The notes: generated by a model not told the origin, from the letters alone. Shown: positions 34,877 to 43,935, counted from the first letter of the stretch. The stretch is DNA of 64,000 nucleotides from Sedimenticola hydrogenitrophicus (GCF_025175675.1 NZ_JANIOA010000008.1:1-64000), one strand, 5' to 3'. Translations and numbers: made by a program.

Positions 34877-35482
34877 ATGAACAGTGAAATGGACGGTAAC
34901 ACCAGCACAGCGACGGAGCTTTGGCTGCAAGAGTCGGAGATCGCCACTCTGCGCCAGGAGATGCTGCGATTCGCGAAACTGCAGTTGCGTGATGTCGCCA
35001 CGGCGGAAGACGCGGTACAGGAGGCACTATCGGCGGCCTATGCGACACGGGAGCGTTTTGCCGGTCGGGCACAGGTAAAGACCTGGATATTTTCCATCCT
35101 GCGCAACAAGATCATCGACCAGATACGCAGTCATACACGCCATCCAACCCACAGCCTTACCCGGGACGATGGCAGCGATACAGAGGTCGGCGCACTTTTT
35201 GACGAGGGTGGGTACTGGCACAAAGCGGCGCGCCCTGCCGATTGGGGCGATCCGGAAGCGGCCCTGGGAAGCGAGCAGTTTTGGATGATTTTTGAGATCT
35301 GTCTAAACGCCATGCCGGAGAATACAGCACGCATCTTCACCATGCGCGAATTTCTCGGCCTGGAAACGGCGATGATCTGTACGGAACTCGGCATTAGCGA
35401 GAGCAACTGCTGGGTAACCCTGCATCGGGCGAGATCACGCCTGCGCCTGTGCCTGGAAGAGAACTGGATCAACCGCGGGTAA
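34877..35482 (+). CDS. ECF-type RNA polymerase sigma factor (TIGR02943-like)
   Basis: 201 residues. Sigma region 2 (DVATAEDAVQEALSAAYATR, then KTWIFSILRNKIIDQIR) and region 4 (ARIFTMREFLGLETAMICTE, then ISESNCWVTLHRARSRLR) are clear. A linker of about 45 residues (FDEGGYWHKAARPADWGDPE) is characteristic of the sigma subfamily I recall as TIGR02943. The next gene, six bases downstream, encodes a small zinc-finger protein likely to be the anti-sigma factor. The promoter at 34770 suggests self-activation, and identical promoter patterns precede the NPCAAK genes. Confidence 0.9.
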   Translation: MNSEMDGNTSTATELWLQESEIATLRQEMLRFAKLQLRDVATAEDAVQEALSAAYATRERFAGRAQVKTWIFSILRNKIIDQIRSHTRHPTHSLTRDDGSDTEVGALFDEGGYWHKAARPADWGDPEAALGSEQFWMIFEICLNAMPENTARIFTMREFLGLETAMICTELGISESNCWVTLHRARSRLRLCLEENWINRG

Positions 35483-35487
35483 ATGAC

Positions 35488-35670
35488 ATGCTGAACTGCA
35501 AACAGACCACGAAACTGCTATCGGAAAAACAGGATCGGCCCCTGTCATACAGGGAGCGTCTCGCATTGCGTCTCCACCTGATAATGTGTTCGGGATGCAC
35601 GAACTACGACCGACAAATGGAATTCATACGCAAGGCGTGCCGGCGCATTGGAGGCGGTGACGCGAAGTAA
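35488..35670 (+). CDS. Small zinc-finger anti-sigma factor candidate
   Basis: 60 residues beginning MLNCKQTTKLLSEKQDRPLS. The pattern C4...H28..C32xxC35 (LRLHLIMCSGCTNYDRQM) is the zinc anti-sigma (zf-HC2/ZAS) signature H-x3-C-x2-C. There is no membrane segment, so this is a soluble, probably redox- or metal-responsive anti-sigma factor. The start is just after the sigma stop, consistent with co-translation. Confidence 0.8.
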   Translation: MLNCKQTTKLLSEKQDRPLSYRERLALRLHLIMCSGCTNYDRQMEFIRKACRRIGGGDAK

Positions 35671-35881
35671 ACATCTAAAAAGATATGGCAGCTACGAATT
35701 GCACCGGGCTATTGTTTGTCCCAAACGCGCATCGTCACGCTACGCAAGCTTTGCTGTAACGCCGCAGGCGGACGAAGATCCGCTTTTTGCCGGGCAGAAG
35801 CCCCCACGGGAACGCGACAGACACACCACTGAATGTGCGCTCATTCACCGCGACCACGACAGTCGGTCACACTGCCCGTGA

Positions 35882-36733
35882 TCATGTCAGCCACAGGTCT
35901 GGAGGGTTAAGGGGATTCCCCTGCTGGGCCTTTTCACGCCGTGGTAGAACATCCAGACTCGGCCAGAGTCCGGTTGACAGTGCCCTGGCATAGCCTGTAT
36001 CGATGCCGGCGTCCCGCATGGCGCGGCCGGCTTTTCGGTAATCGTAGGCAAGGCGATGCCAGCTGGCACATACGCGTTTGCCCTTCCACTCAAGCAGAAG
36101 ATACCATCCATCGGGCGTGCCGTCGTTGGCCGGCAGCCCGATAACACCCGTATTGAGCCAATACTGCCGGCCGATCCGCTGGCCGAATGGAATGCCGCAA
36201 TGCCCGCCAATAACTGAACCACCAGCCACCAGTGCAAGCTCCCGTTGTTTCTCCTCATCGGGGGTGGAGGGGAAAATGAATTTGTTAATCAAGCTGGGGG
36301 CGCCGTGCACCACATGGAACGAGTGAGCACCGAAGGTAAAACGTAGCGAACGCGGAAGTGTGCGCATCCAGTCGCGCTGCGCCGGCGTGATCCGGCTATT
36401 GGTATACCCAAACCACGACTCGGAGAGTTGGGCGCAGACAGACCCCTGATCGAATCCGCAACCGCAATCAATGGCTTTGTCTGCCAGCGCCTCCTCGCAG
36501 TTGCCCATGACGACATGGATACCCCAGTCACGGGTCATTTCAACCGATTCAAAGGGTGACGCACAATAGGCCGTCAGATCGCCTGTGCAAATGATCCGTT
36601 GCGCCGGTATATGCCGACGCTCCGCCTCGTTTCGGATGGCGGTTAACGCCTCCAGGTTGCCGTAGGGCCCACCAAACAGCAGCAGCGGCCCATCCGTAGA
36701 GCCCAGATGATGTAATGCATTATTGGTTGCCAT
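35882..36733 (-). CDS. Metallophosphoesterase family protein
   Basis: 283 residues. Calcineurin-like motifs are ICTGDLTAY (GD), VVMGNCEEAL (GNxE), HVVHGAP (GH-like) and GGHCGIPF with NTGVIGLP. The first block, normally GDxHGN, reads FGGPYGNLEAL, as in a subfamily of putative phosphoesterases encoded beside Na+/solute symporters. The start overlaps the symporter stop (ATGA), so they form one operon. Substrate unknown; the altered first metal-binding block makes activity uncertain. Confidence 0.8.
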   Translation of the reverse strand: MATNNALHHLGSTDGPLLLFGGPYGNLEALTAIRNEAERRHIPAQRIICTGDLTAYCASPFESVEMTRDWGIHVVMGNCEEALADKAIDCGCGFDQGSVCAQLSESWFGYTNSRITPAQRDWMRTLPRSLRFTFGAHSFHVVHGAPSLINKFIFPSTPDEEKQRELALVAGGSVIGGHCGIPFGQRIGRQYWLNTGVIGLPANDGTPDGWYLLLEWKGKRVCASWHRLAYDYRKAGRAMRDAGIDTGYARALSTGLWPSLDVLPRREKAQQGNPLNPPDLWLT

Positions 36734-38124
36734 CAGGGTTGGACCGTGGACGCGACCGGACTGCGGCGCCGGTTTGTCAGCAGATCGCCAACCCAGAACA
36801 GCAGGCAGCCGATCCCCAGTACGCTGATCGAGATGTAGAGCAGTTTCGTGTACTTATGCATATCCCCCAGCCACTGGGTGTGATTGGCGGATTCGGTAAA
36901 ATAGAGTGCCGCGCCCGTAATGGCCAGGACGAAGGTGGCCAGGTAACTCCAGAGCGGGATGTTTTCACGCCCTCCCCACAGTGAGAAAAAGACCACCGGT
37001 GCAAGATACATCGAAGCGGTACCGCTGACCGCCACGGCACTGAACAGATCCTTGTTTCCGGCGAACACCAGCAATAACCCCAGCAGCATGAACAGGGCCA
37101 TGGTGATTCGGCCATTTCTAACCGTAGGCTCAATGACACGCATATTCACCACCGCCAGCCTGGATGCGCTTGAAAGGGTACTGTCCAGGGTCGACATGGC
37201 CGATATCACCAGTGCCGCGCCGAACAACAGCATGGGAATCTCCCCCAGGACGCGGGACAACACCTGGTTCATGGTGTCACCCGCCAGGGCGTTGGCTCCC
37301 GCCATTACGCCCAGGCTGCCAAACAGTATGATGCAGAGCATGCTGATCCAGGCGGCGTGAAGAAAACTGCGGCGAGTGGTTTCACGATCGGACAAAAAGC
37401 CACGGTCCATCATCACCGGATCATGCATCGGATAGCTCCAGATCTGCAGCAGTGCCACGGCCATGAGGACGGGACCGGGTTGGTCGATCTCGAAGGGTTT
37501 GAAGGTCAAGGCATCCAGCGTGAGGTGACCACTGACAAGTGCGGATAGCATCAGTACAAGCAATATGCCGATGAACAGCAGCATCTGCAACAGATCGGTG
37601 CGCAGGGAGGCATGCAAGCCACCTATCATGGAGTAGAACAGGGTGACCAGGGCCAGACCGATAACCGACAAGGCATAGGATTGCGAGCCGGTCACGCCAA
37701 ACAGGATGCCAATAACCAGCAGATTGGCGAATACCTCGCTGAGCAGACGCAGACCCACTACCACGTTATAGCAGCCGGCCCCCCAAGCCCCAAAGCGCAC
37801 CTGGAGAAACGCCTGGATGCTATCGTAACCCTGCTTGAAGCGCAGGCTGTCGATAATCATTCCGCCGGTGAGGAATGACAGATAATAGGCGGCATAGGCC
37901 AGGGTGCCCCAGATGCCATAGTAGTAACCCAGGATGGCGGCATTCATCAGGGAGCGGGCGAAGATCCAGGTGGTCACCTGGGACAGCGTAAGCATCCACA
38001 GGCCCGGCGGATTACCATTGGCAGACAGCCCGTTGAAAAAAGTGTGGTTACTATTGGCCCGGGAAGAGAGCATCATGGAAAATAACGCAACAGTGACGAC
38101 AATACCCGGCAGGGCATAATCCAT
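36733..38124 (-). CDS. Sodium:solute symporter family protein
   Basis: 463 residues with about 13 membrane segments. It has SSS-family features: LSQVTTWIFARSLMNAAILG near the N-terminus, AALVISAMSTLDSTLSSASR (sodium-binding serine/threonine helix) and TDLLQMLLFIGILLVLML. No substrate can be inferred, and the family includes acetate, proline, sugar and urea carriers. It is the first gene of a two-gene leftward operon with the phosphoesterase. Confidence 0.88.
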   Translation of the reverse strand: MDYALPGIVVTVALFSMMLSSRANSNHTFFNGLSANGNPPGLWMLTLSQVTTWIFARSLMNAAILGYYYGIWGTLAYAAYYLSFLTGGMIIDSLRFKQGYDSIQAFLQVRFGAWGAGCYNVVVGLRLLSEVFANLLVIGILFGVTGSQSYALSVIGLALVTLFYSMIGGLHASLRTDLLQMLLFIGILLVLMLSALVSGHLTLDALTFKPFEIDQPGPVLMAVALLQIWSYPMHDPVMMDRGFLSDRETTRRSFLHAAWISMLCIILFGSLGVMAGANALAGDTMNQVLSRVLGEIPMLLFGAALVISAMSTLDSTLSSASRLAVVNMRVIEPTVRNGRITMALFMLLGLLLVFAGNKDLFSAVAVSGTASMYLAPVVFFSLWGGRENIPLWSYLATFVLAITGAALYFTESANHTQWLGDMHKYTKLLYISISVLGIGCLLFWVGDLLTNRRRSPVASTVQP

Positions 38125-38249
38125 AGTATTTCCTCCGTAATTTGGTTTCTCGCGGTACTGTCGTCAGATGGACTGCCGGCCTTACAGTCTTGCAGAGAAA
38201 AATCGGTGTTTTCCCTAGTGTCGCAATTGCTTGTTTATAACTCCGGTAA

Positions 38250-38873
38250 TCATTTACTTTCCCCTGTTTCCTGATTTTTGGACAATGCTGCAATAATACT
38301 GATGATAGAATCACTGTCCCACTCTCTGATACCGGTTGCCTTGTAGACTATACGGCCTGATGCATCCAGAATATATGTCACCGGAATACCGACGACGCGC
38401 CATTCGCCAGCGACCTTGCCATCGTGATCCAGAAGCACAGGGAATGATACCGGCGATTGATCCAGAAAATTGTTAACAGATGACAACTCATCCTGCATGG
38501 CGATGGCCAATAAAACAATACCCGATGGCTCAAGTCTTTTCCATGCTCTTTCGAGTGCTGGCATCTCTATTCTGCAGGGTATGCACCAGGTTGACCAGAA
38601 GTTGACCACCACTATACGTCCCTGGTAGTCCGCCAGGCGATGACGGTTGCCGTTGCGGTCAGGGAGTTCAAAATCAGAGGCAAAACGATTGTCGGTAACT
38701 GCATCAAGATCGGTTCGATAGGATTGCTGTCTATTTGAGGTATTTTCCTTTGCCATAAGAGATGACGAGGCAAAGGTTAATATGAATACCATGATGGTAC
38801 AGAAGAGCCGGCTGTGAACAGATAGCGGCCGGTAATTTATTTGTTGCAAGCTGAGTAATCGAATGATGTTCAT
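38250..38873 (-). CDS. Exported TlpA/ResA-like thioredoxin
   Basis: 207 residues. An N-terminal signal/anchor (RLFCTIMVFILTFASSSLMA) is followed by a thioredoxin-fold domain: DFELPDRNGNRHRLADYQGR, the redox motif FWSTWCIPCRIEMPAL, and the cis-proline region GIPVTYILDASG. TlpA/ResA-type proteins reduce periplasmic disulfides, often for cytochrome c haem attachment or copper centres. The start at 38873 is the first ATG in a reasonable context; the protein's N-terminal 20 residues are atypical, and a later start at MVFILT is possible. It is lower in GC than its neighbours. Confidence 0.8.
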   Translation of the reverse strand: MNIIRLLSLQQINYRPLSVHSRLFCTIMVFILTFASSSLMAKENTSNRQQSYRTDLDAVTDNRFASDFELPDRNGNRHRLADYQGRIVVVNFWSTWCIPCRIEMPALERAWKRLEPSGIVLLAIAMQDELSSVNNFLDQSPVSFPVLLDHDGKVAGEWRVVGIPVTYILDASGRIVYKATGIREWDSDSIISIIAALSKNQETGESK

Positions 38874-38983
38874 GATTTGAATTTTTTCACCCGAAAAAGA
38901 GGGCGTGGACGACACTTATTGACATCCACGCCCTGTTTGCCTGGCAAATTATCCTGTTAGGTTAATGGTCTGATTATTCGTTA

Positions 38984-39424
38984 TCAACTACGATCTATGC
39001 CTTTATCAGGGCCGGTTCCGCGCATGCGCCTCTCTTCTTGCTCCTGCAGTTCAATGCTCCAGATAAGACGGTAGCCGTTACCTTTGTCTACCCAAAATTC
39101 GTTGGCATTTATCGCATTGAATTTTGGGCTCAATTTACCTTCTACACGAACCTTCTCAAGTGCATGGCGTGCTTTTATTGCCCGGTCAATATTGGTGACA
39201 AAGTAATACTGGCCGTCATCGGTCTGTACTACGAAGTCACGTTCCGTGGCAATATGCGGATCAAGCTTGTCAACAGGGCACTCCTCCCCACGTGAAGCAC
39301 ATTCCAGGCCATTGAGCTTACCTTCAATGGTCGCTGCCGGTACCGAGGTTGCATAAAGCGCCATTGAACCAAATAGGGCCGCGGCAATACTGAGTGATCT
39401 TACAATCGATGTTGATTTCTTCAT
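38984..39424 (-). CDS. Exported protein, unknown function
   Basis: 146 residues. AAAAGGAAAA precedes the ATG at 39424. The signal peptide SIVRSLSIAAALFGSMALYA is cleaved near VPAA. The mature part (TIEGKLNGLECASRGEECPV, then HIATERDFVVQTDDGQYYFV) has two cysteines and looks like a small OB-type beta domain (VEGKLSPKFNAINANEFWV). I do not know the family. Upstream lies a TTTCGTT palindrome shared with the STDIxYG genes. GC content is lower than in the rest of the window. Confidence 0.6.
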   Translation of the reverse strand: MKKSTSIVRSLSIAAALFGSMALYATSVPAATIEGKLNGLECASRGEECPVDKLDPHIATERDFVVQTDDGQYYFVTNIDRAIKARHALEKVRVEGKLSPKFNAINANEFWVDKGNGYRLIWSIELQEQEERRMRGTGPDKGIDRS

Positions 39425-39923
39425 GGCGATTTTCCTTTTAGTTTGCGTTATTTGTTTTACACAATGAAAAACGTTTCGTTGTGTAATGTAATAGACCAGT
39501 AATTGCTGCCTATTCTTTCGTATCACAAGTAACGCCAAGGAAAACCAACTGTTTTATCTTGCCTTGCATAAGGCAGTATTTTCTAAGTTCATATGCAATA
39601 ACCATATAATTGCGTATGCCGATTGACCCTTGCAATTCGGTATCAGAAAATGCCCCTGCAACAGGCATCATGACACAGTCAAACACGATGTATAATTGAT
39701 TCAACGAGTTTTTTAGCAGTTAAAGCAACGTCCACAAAACGACAGTAATTAAACATGCCGGATTGAAAAGACACAAATCCGGGGTCTATCAAACAATACA
39801 AGATCAATTGCAGAATTCACTGATCCGTGAAATATTCCAGCCGCTCTCCAGGTCTTTTACAGCAAGGACCACTTCTCAGGTCCATGAATATCAAACTCAA
39901 ATATCAACAACTGGAGAATTGTC
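39425..39923. other. AT-rich divergent intergenic region
   Basis: 499 bases between two divergent small exported genes. It holds the AACGTTTCGTT motif (39470-39480) and a CCGGATT...AAATCCGG inverted repeat (about 39758-39782). No gene is recognised. Confidence 0.5.
39470..39480. promoter_or_regulatory. AACGTTTCGTT motif, site 1
   Basis: It sits within a larger dyad (CACAA ... TTGTG), about 50 bases upstream of the leftward gene at 39424. The same core occurs upstream of both STDIxYG paralogues at 43936 and 49284. Confidence 0.4.
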
Positions 39924-40157
39924 ATGAAACGCATACTCATCACCACTACCCTGGTTTCACTTTTCGCTGCCGGCATTGCCAGCGCCGACATCAATACCGA
40001 TCTGAATACTGATCTGGTCTACGGTCCCAGCGTAAATAGCGAGGTAAATTTTAGCCGCATGCCAGCTACCGGTGCGGGCCGCTCCACCACAATCAAAACG
40101 GCGCAGAACTATGGTGGCATGCAAGACCACCCCAGCGAGCGGGCTTCAGGAATCTGA
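39924..40157 (+). CDS. Small exported protein with STD-x-x-YG motif, member 1
   Basis: 77 residues. GGAG lies eight bases before the ATG. The signal peptide (MKRILITTTLVSLFAAGIAS) is followed by DINTDLNTDLVYGPSVNSEV. The NTDLVYG motif matches the repeated STDxxYG motif of the proteins at 44124 and 49472. The rest is short and polar. Function unknown. A strong terminator follows at 40189. It is divergent from the exported protein at 38984. Confidence 0.65.
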   Translation: MKRILITTTLVSLFAAGIASADINTDLNTDLVYGPSVNSEVNFSRMPATGAGRSTTIKTAQNYGGMQDHPSERASGI

Positions 40158-40188
40158 ATATTTTCTCACTACCCACTCTGAAGGACGA

Positions 40189-40216
40189 AAAGCCCTCGCC
40201 AAATGGCGAGGGCTTT
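40189..40216. terminator. Rho-independent bidirectional terminator
   Basis: AAAGCCCTCGCC-AAAT-GGCGAGGGCTTT, a perfect 12-bp stem with A and T ends on both strands. It lies between the convergent genes at 39924 (+) and 40253 (-). Confidence 0.9.
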
Positions 40217-40252
40217 ATCTATCAGGTGATTTAAATCTTACATTTTCTCTGG

Positions 40253-40666
40253 TCAGGCAGGATTATCCAGATCCTCGATGATCGGACATCCGTCCCGGGT
40301 GCCATGACAGAGATTAACCAGTAGCGTCAATTCCCTGCGCAGGGTTTCAAGCGCCTTCATCTGATTTTCAACTTCCGCCAGCTTCTGGTGGGTCAATTCG
40401 CGCACTTCATCGCGGGCGTGCTGCGGGTCCTCGCGCATCTCCAGCAGCCGGGCGATCTCTTCCAACGAGAACTTCATCGCCTTGGCCCGTTGGACGAAGC
40501 GCAGCCGTGACAGGTCGTGGTGGTCGTAAAGGCGCACCCCGGAGAGCGAACGGCCGACCGGCCGCAACAGCTTTATCTTCTCGTAGTAGCGTAGCGTATC
40601 GACACTGAGGCCGGTGAGGTGGGCCACCTCGCCGATACGGAATCGGGACTGATGATGATCACTCAT
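40253..40666 (-). CDS. MerR family metal-responsive regulator
   Basis: 137 residues. The winged-helix N-terminus reads FRIGEVAHLTGLSVDTLRYY, followed by a long dimerisation helix and the metal loop NLCHGTRDGCPIIEDL (C120, C127). The N-terminal metal cysteine near residue 79-82, found in ZntR and MerR, is not present, so the metal (zinc, cadmium, copper or lead) cannot be named. It is not the mercury regulator; that gene is at 61990. The neighbouring leftward metal-handling genes (40975-43753) are plausible targets. Confidence 0.8.
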   Translation of the reverse strand: MSDHHQSRFRIGEVAHLTGLSVDTLRYYEKIKLLRPVGRSLSGVRLYDHHDLSRLRFVQRAKAMKFSLEEIARLLEMREDPQHARDEVRELTHQKLAEVENQMKALETLRRELTLLVNLCHGTRDGCPIIEDLDNPA

Positions 40667-40781
40667 GTTATGTCCGCCTTCGGTGTGAATTTGGTGGCTA
40701 AAGTTTCGGAGTTCACAAGGCGTCCTTCAGGACGGGCTGCCTCTACCCTTTATGCATAAGTGGCTCGGACTGCATCCAGGC

Positions 40782-40938
40782 GTAGGATGGGTGGAGCGCC
40801 TCCATGAACTCTCCGCCAGCTCCCTCTCCGGCGCGCAACCCATCGCGCACCTGCATCCGCATCCGAAGATGGGTTACGGCGCGACCTATCGCCGTGAATA
40901 GCCCTTAACAATGGTGCCGCGCCTCCACCCATCCTACA
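40782..40938. repeat. 157-bp palindromic repeat, copy 1
   Basis: Terminal inverted repeats GTAGGATGGGTGGAG and CTCCACCCATCCTAC. A 156-bp copy in opposite orientation lies at 61465-61620; the flank CCTACCC/GGGTAAAGGGCAGGGCTA is shared as well. It fills most of the gap 40667-40974, where no gene is seen. Confidence 0.85.
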
Positions 40939-40974
40939 CGCTTGTTCATCGGCATTTGTGGGTAAAGGGCAGGG

Positions 40975-41247
40975 CTACCCCCCTTTCGCGGCGAGTCGCC
41001 GGGTGAACTCGGCACGCAGTTCGCGGATCGACGGCAGGCCGGTAAACCGGAGCTGTCCGTCGATGGCAATGGCGGGGGTGGCGAGCACGCCAAGCGCCAC
41101 GGCATGATCCAGCTCTTCAAGCACATCGACCACCCGCCATTCGATACGGCTTTCACCGAACTCCCCGACCAGGTTGCGCAACGTCTCCCGGGCCTGGCCA
41201 CAACTGCGGCAGCCGGGAGAGGAGAACAGCTCGACGTTGATACTCAT
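40975..41247 (-). CDS. Small thioredoxin-like (glutaredoxin/TRX) protein
   Basis: 90 residues from the ATG at 41247 (AAGGAGG upstream). MSINVELFSSPGCRSCGQAR contains the redox motif CRSC; ATPAIAIDGQLRFTG holds the cis-proline. It has no signal peptide and is cytosolic. Proteins like this (thioredoxin family, about 80-90 residues) often accompany arsenic or mercury genes. It is the last gene of a leftward run with the NHL and HMA genes. Confidence 0.8.
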   Translation of the reverse strand: MSINVELFSSPGCRSCGQARETLRNLVGEFGESRIEWRVVDVLEELDHAVALGVLATPAIAIDGQLRFTGLPSIRELRAEFTRRLAAKGG

Positions 41248-41278
41248 CCGTTGCCTCCTTACCTTTTCAGCATCATCT

Positions 41279-42256
41279 TCAGCGCTTTCCCGGCCGCCAT
41301 TTCTCGATACGATGGGCATCAAAATTGGCCACGTAGACCGTTCCGTCGGCATCGACATCCACGGCAATGGCGGTATGGGCCGGACCCGTCGCCGGGGTAC
41401 CGAAGGCGGTGAGGAAGGTGCCATCGGGGCGGAACTTCTGCACCCGATCGTGATAGAAGTCGGCCACGAAGACATTGCCTTCCGGCCCCAGGGCGATGGA
41501 GGTGACAGTGGCGAACCAACCATTGAAGGGACCGTGAACATTGAGTGCGAATGGACCGCCCCACTTGCGCAGGAAGCGCCCATCGGCGGCGAATACCTGG
41601 ATGCGGTCGTTGTAGCCGTCGGCCACGTAGAGGGTACCATCACCCGCCAGGGCGACATCCGTCGGGTAGTTGAACTCGCCCGCCCAGATGCCGATCCTGC
41701 CGCTCTCCCCCCGTTGCGAGACGAAACGCCCGTCCGGCTTCAGCTGCTGCACCCGTTGGTTATAAAAATCCACCACGTGGAGATCGCCGTTGGCTGCCAC
41801 CGCCACTCCGCCCGGAGCGCTGAACTCGCCGGGAGCGCTACCGGCGCGGCCGATGCGGCGACGCGGCGTGCCGTCCAGGGCAAACACCTCGACGCGGTCG
41901 TTCCAGTAGTCGGCCACGTAGAGTTCATCCTGGTGGATGGCCAGATTCATCGGCCGTCCGAGTTTGCCGGGACCGTCGCCCTTGCCGCCAAACTGGCGTC
42001 TGAAGCGCCCGTCAACGTCGAACACCTGAATGCGCGCGTTGCGTGCGTCGCTGACGAACACCTCGCCCTCGTGCACCACGATCCCGGTGGGTTCATTGAG
42101 CTGTCCGGCTCCCGAACCGAGCCCACCCCAACTGATGGTCAACACGTAGGCCGGCTCTTTCGGCGACGGCACCCAGACCAGCCAGACGACGGCCAGAAGA
42201 ACCAGCAGACCCGCTGCTGTAGTGGCGCCGATTTTCAGTACTGAACTTTGCTTCAC
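41279..42256 (-). CDS. Membrane-anchored NHL-repeat protein
   Basis: 325 residues. An N-terminal membrane anchor (TTAAGLLVLLAVVWLVW) is followed by six NHL repeats of about 45 residues, each with the core LNEPTGIVVHEGEVFVSDAR or similar (KLGRPMNLAI...YVADYWNDRVEVF). This is a periplasmic beta-propeller, generally a binding or scaffold module. The start overlaps the stop of the HMA gene (ATGA), so the two are co-translated. Ligand unknown. Confidence 0.8.
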   Translation of the reverse strand: MKQSSVLKIGATTAAGLLVLLAVVWLVWVPSPKEPAYVLTISWGGLGSGAGQLNEPTGIVVHEGEVFVSDARNARIQVFDVDGRFRRQFGGKGDGPGKLGRPMNLAIHQDELYVADYWNDRVEVFALDGTPRRRIGRAGSAPGEFSAPGGVAVAANGDLHVVDFYNQRVQQLKPDGRFVSQRGESGRIGIWAGEFNYPTDVALAGDGTLYVADGYNDRIQVFAADGRFLRKWGGPFALNVHGPFNGWFATVTSIALGPEGNVFVADFYHDRVQKFRPDGTFLTAFGTPATGPAHTAIAVDVDADGTVYVANFDAHRIEKWRPGKR

Positions 42257-42543
42257 AGCCGCTGCCGCGTCATGCTGCGATAGCTAAAACCCGCGTCCTT
42301 GAACAGCTGCAGCATCCGCGCTTCGGTGATCTCCACCCCCTCGCGCACATCCACCGTGACCAGGCCATTTTCCAGGTCGATATCGATCCGCTCGACACCC
42401 TCGATCTGGTTCAGTTTCTTCTCGATGCCATAGGCGCAATAGGGACAGGCCAGCCCATCCACCCGCATGGCGTATTGCGTGCCGGCAGCCAAGGCCGTCA
42501 GGCTCCAGAGCAACAACAGCGGCAACATAATATAGCGTTTCAT
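42253..42543 (-). CDS. Exported heavy-metal-associated (MerP-like) domain protein
   Basis: 96 residues from the ATG at 42543 (AGAGGTGA upstream). The signal peptide ends near LAAGTQ. The HMA motif is VDGLACPYCAYGIEKKLNQI, with the metal-binding CPYC, followed by the family's VERIDIDLENGLVTVDV strand pair. The variant CPYC (rather than MxCxxC) is typical of a group near cation-transport and mercury genes. Predicted periplasmic metal binder. Confidence 0.82.
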   Translation of the reverse strand: MKRYIMLPLLLLWSLTALAAGTQYAMRVDGLACPYCAYGIEKKLNQIEGVERIDIDLENGLVTVDVREGVEITEARMLQLFKDAGFSYRSMTRQRL

Positions 42544-42580
42544 CTCATCACCTCTTTCACTTTTAAAGTGATATGTCCAT

Positions 42581-42662
42581 GTAGGTTGGGGTGAGCCTGC
42601 GAACCCCAACAAACACCCATTCAATGCCATGATGTTGGGGTTCGTTCCTCACCCCAACCTAC
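42581..42662. repeat. GTAGGTTGGGG palindromic repeat
   Basis: Arms GTAGGTTGGGGTGAG and CTCACCCCAACCTAC surround an inner palindrome (GAACCCCAAC / GTTGGGGTTC). A half copy (GGTGAGCCTGCGAACCCCAA) lies at about 44638. Confidence 0.8.
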
Positions 42663-42695
42663 GGCCTACAGAAATCGTCATTCCGGCGCAGCCGA

Positions 42696-42737
42696 AGGAG
42701 TGGTGCAGGGATGCACCGTTTACGGACCTGAGGATGG
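42696..42737. repeat. Dispersed stem-loop repeat, copy 3 (inverted)
   Basis: Reading on the minus strand: CATCCTC, then GGTGCA-TCCC-TGCACC, then ACTCCT. The stem has A-T replaced by G-C at one pair compared with copies 1 and 2, preserving pairing. It lies with MITE-like and GTAGGTTGGGG sequence in the gap 42544-42919. Confidence 0.6.
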
Positions 42738-42919
42738 AATCCAGGAATATCGCCACATTAAGCAATCTGGATCCCGGCCTGCGCCGGGATGACGGTGGTT
42801 CTTGGCTTAAGTAAGTACCATTCGGGTCGGAGTCAAACCGTGCTCCAGCGACTGGTAAATACCACCCGCCCCGGCGGTTTGACTCCGACCCCTTGCTCAT
42901 TCCATCACTATCCGACAAC

Positions 42920-43753
42920 CTACAGATGCCATTCGAGCACCAGTTTGGCACGGTAGTCGGTCTGCTCCTGATTGCCGTTCAGATCGCTGGCGATCGGAAT
43001 CTGCACCCCGGCCTTGACCGCGAAGTTGCGTTTGGTCCAGAAAATGCCCGGCGACAGGAACCACTCGGTGCCGCCGCTGTCGGGCAGTTCCGCACCATTC
43101 AGCTCGGCGCGTCTGCCATATTCGCCGTTCAGCTCCAGCAGCCACACCGTATCCGGCAGGTAGTAACTGGGGAGCCTGGGCCGCCAGCCGGCGGCCAGAT
43201 CCAGTAGCACCTTGTCGCCCCGCCGCAGGCCGGCATCGTTCTCTCCGTTATGCCGGTAACGCAGGCTGGCCCAGCGGTACCACTTGAGGCTCTCGTAACC
43301 GTAGGTCAGACCCAGGATGGCATCGGTGGTACCGCTCCCCAGGGCGGGCGTGGCGCCCTCGTCACCGGTATCGGTCCTGATCTTCAGCAGCGCGGCCGCG
43401 CTCTCCTGGGCACCCAGCGTGTCGTGGCGCCAGAACCGGTACTTGGTGAACAGGCTCAGGTCGCCTGGGCCGCTGGAATCATCCGCGCCCTCCTCCTTCC
43501 AGGCGTAGGGCAGTTCGATACCCGCGGCCCAATCCCCGGTGATGCCGTACACCATCTCCAGATCCAGTTCCAACTCCCGTTCCTCGCCCGCCTCGCCCAG
43601 ATGCACCTCCGTGGCCACCTCGACACCACCCTTGTACAGCACGTGGGGACCGATACCGAACACCGGGTCATGCGCCCAGGCAGGGCTGTTGATCAATAGC
43701 GCCAACAGGGCGACTGCCCAGACTGCCCCTCCTCCATTGTAATGCCTACTCAT
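42920..43753 (-). CDS. Outer-membrane transporter-like protein
   Basis: 277 residues from the ATG at 43753. The signal peptide (VWAVALLALLINSPAWAH) is followed by a repetitive beta-strand pattern (TEVHLGEAGEERELELDLEM; DLSLFTKYRFWRHDTLGAQE), ending EWHL. It resembles outer-membrane proteins of the phenol/MetA-pathway superfamily and copper-resistance-type barrels. It leads the leftward run to the HMA, NHL and thioredoxin genes, though 376 bases of repeats separate them. Specific substrate not known. Confidence 0.65.
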   Translation of the reverse strand: MSRHYNGGGAVWAVALLALLINSPAWAHDPVFGIGPHVLYKGGVEVATEVHLGEAGEERELELDLEMVYGITGDWAAGIELPYAWKEEGADDSSGPGDLSLFTKYRFWRHDTLGAQESAAALLKIRTDTGDEGATPALGSGTTDAILGLTYGYESLKWYRWASLRYRHNGENDAGLRRGDKVLLDLAAGWRPRLPSYYLPDTVWLLELNGEYGRRAELNGAELPDSGGTEWFLSPGIFWTKRNFAVKAGVQIPIASDLNGNQEQTDYRAKLVLEWHL

Positions 43754-43935
43754 ACAGACTCCCACGTTCAGATTGCCGCGAAAAAATATCCAAGTTTTAA
43801 AAAGCATAGACCCTGGAGCTGACTCCAGGTCAAGCCCTGTTTTTTATTCACCGCCGCGGCGAAAATCATCCGGAATACGCGGCGCAAACCAACCCCGCAC
43901 TAACGCCGCGAAACACCACGGGGCATTACGCCACA

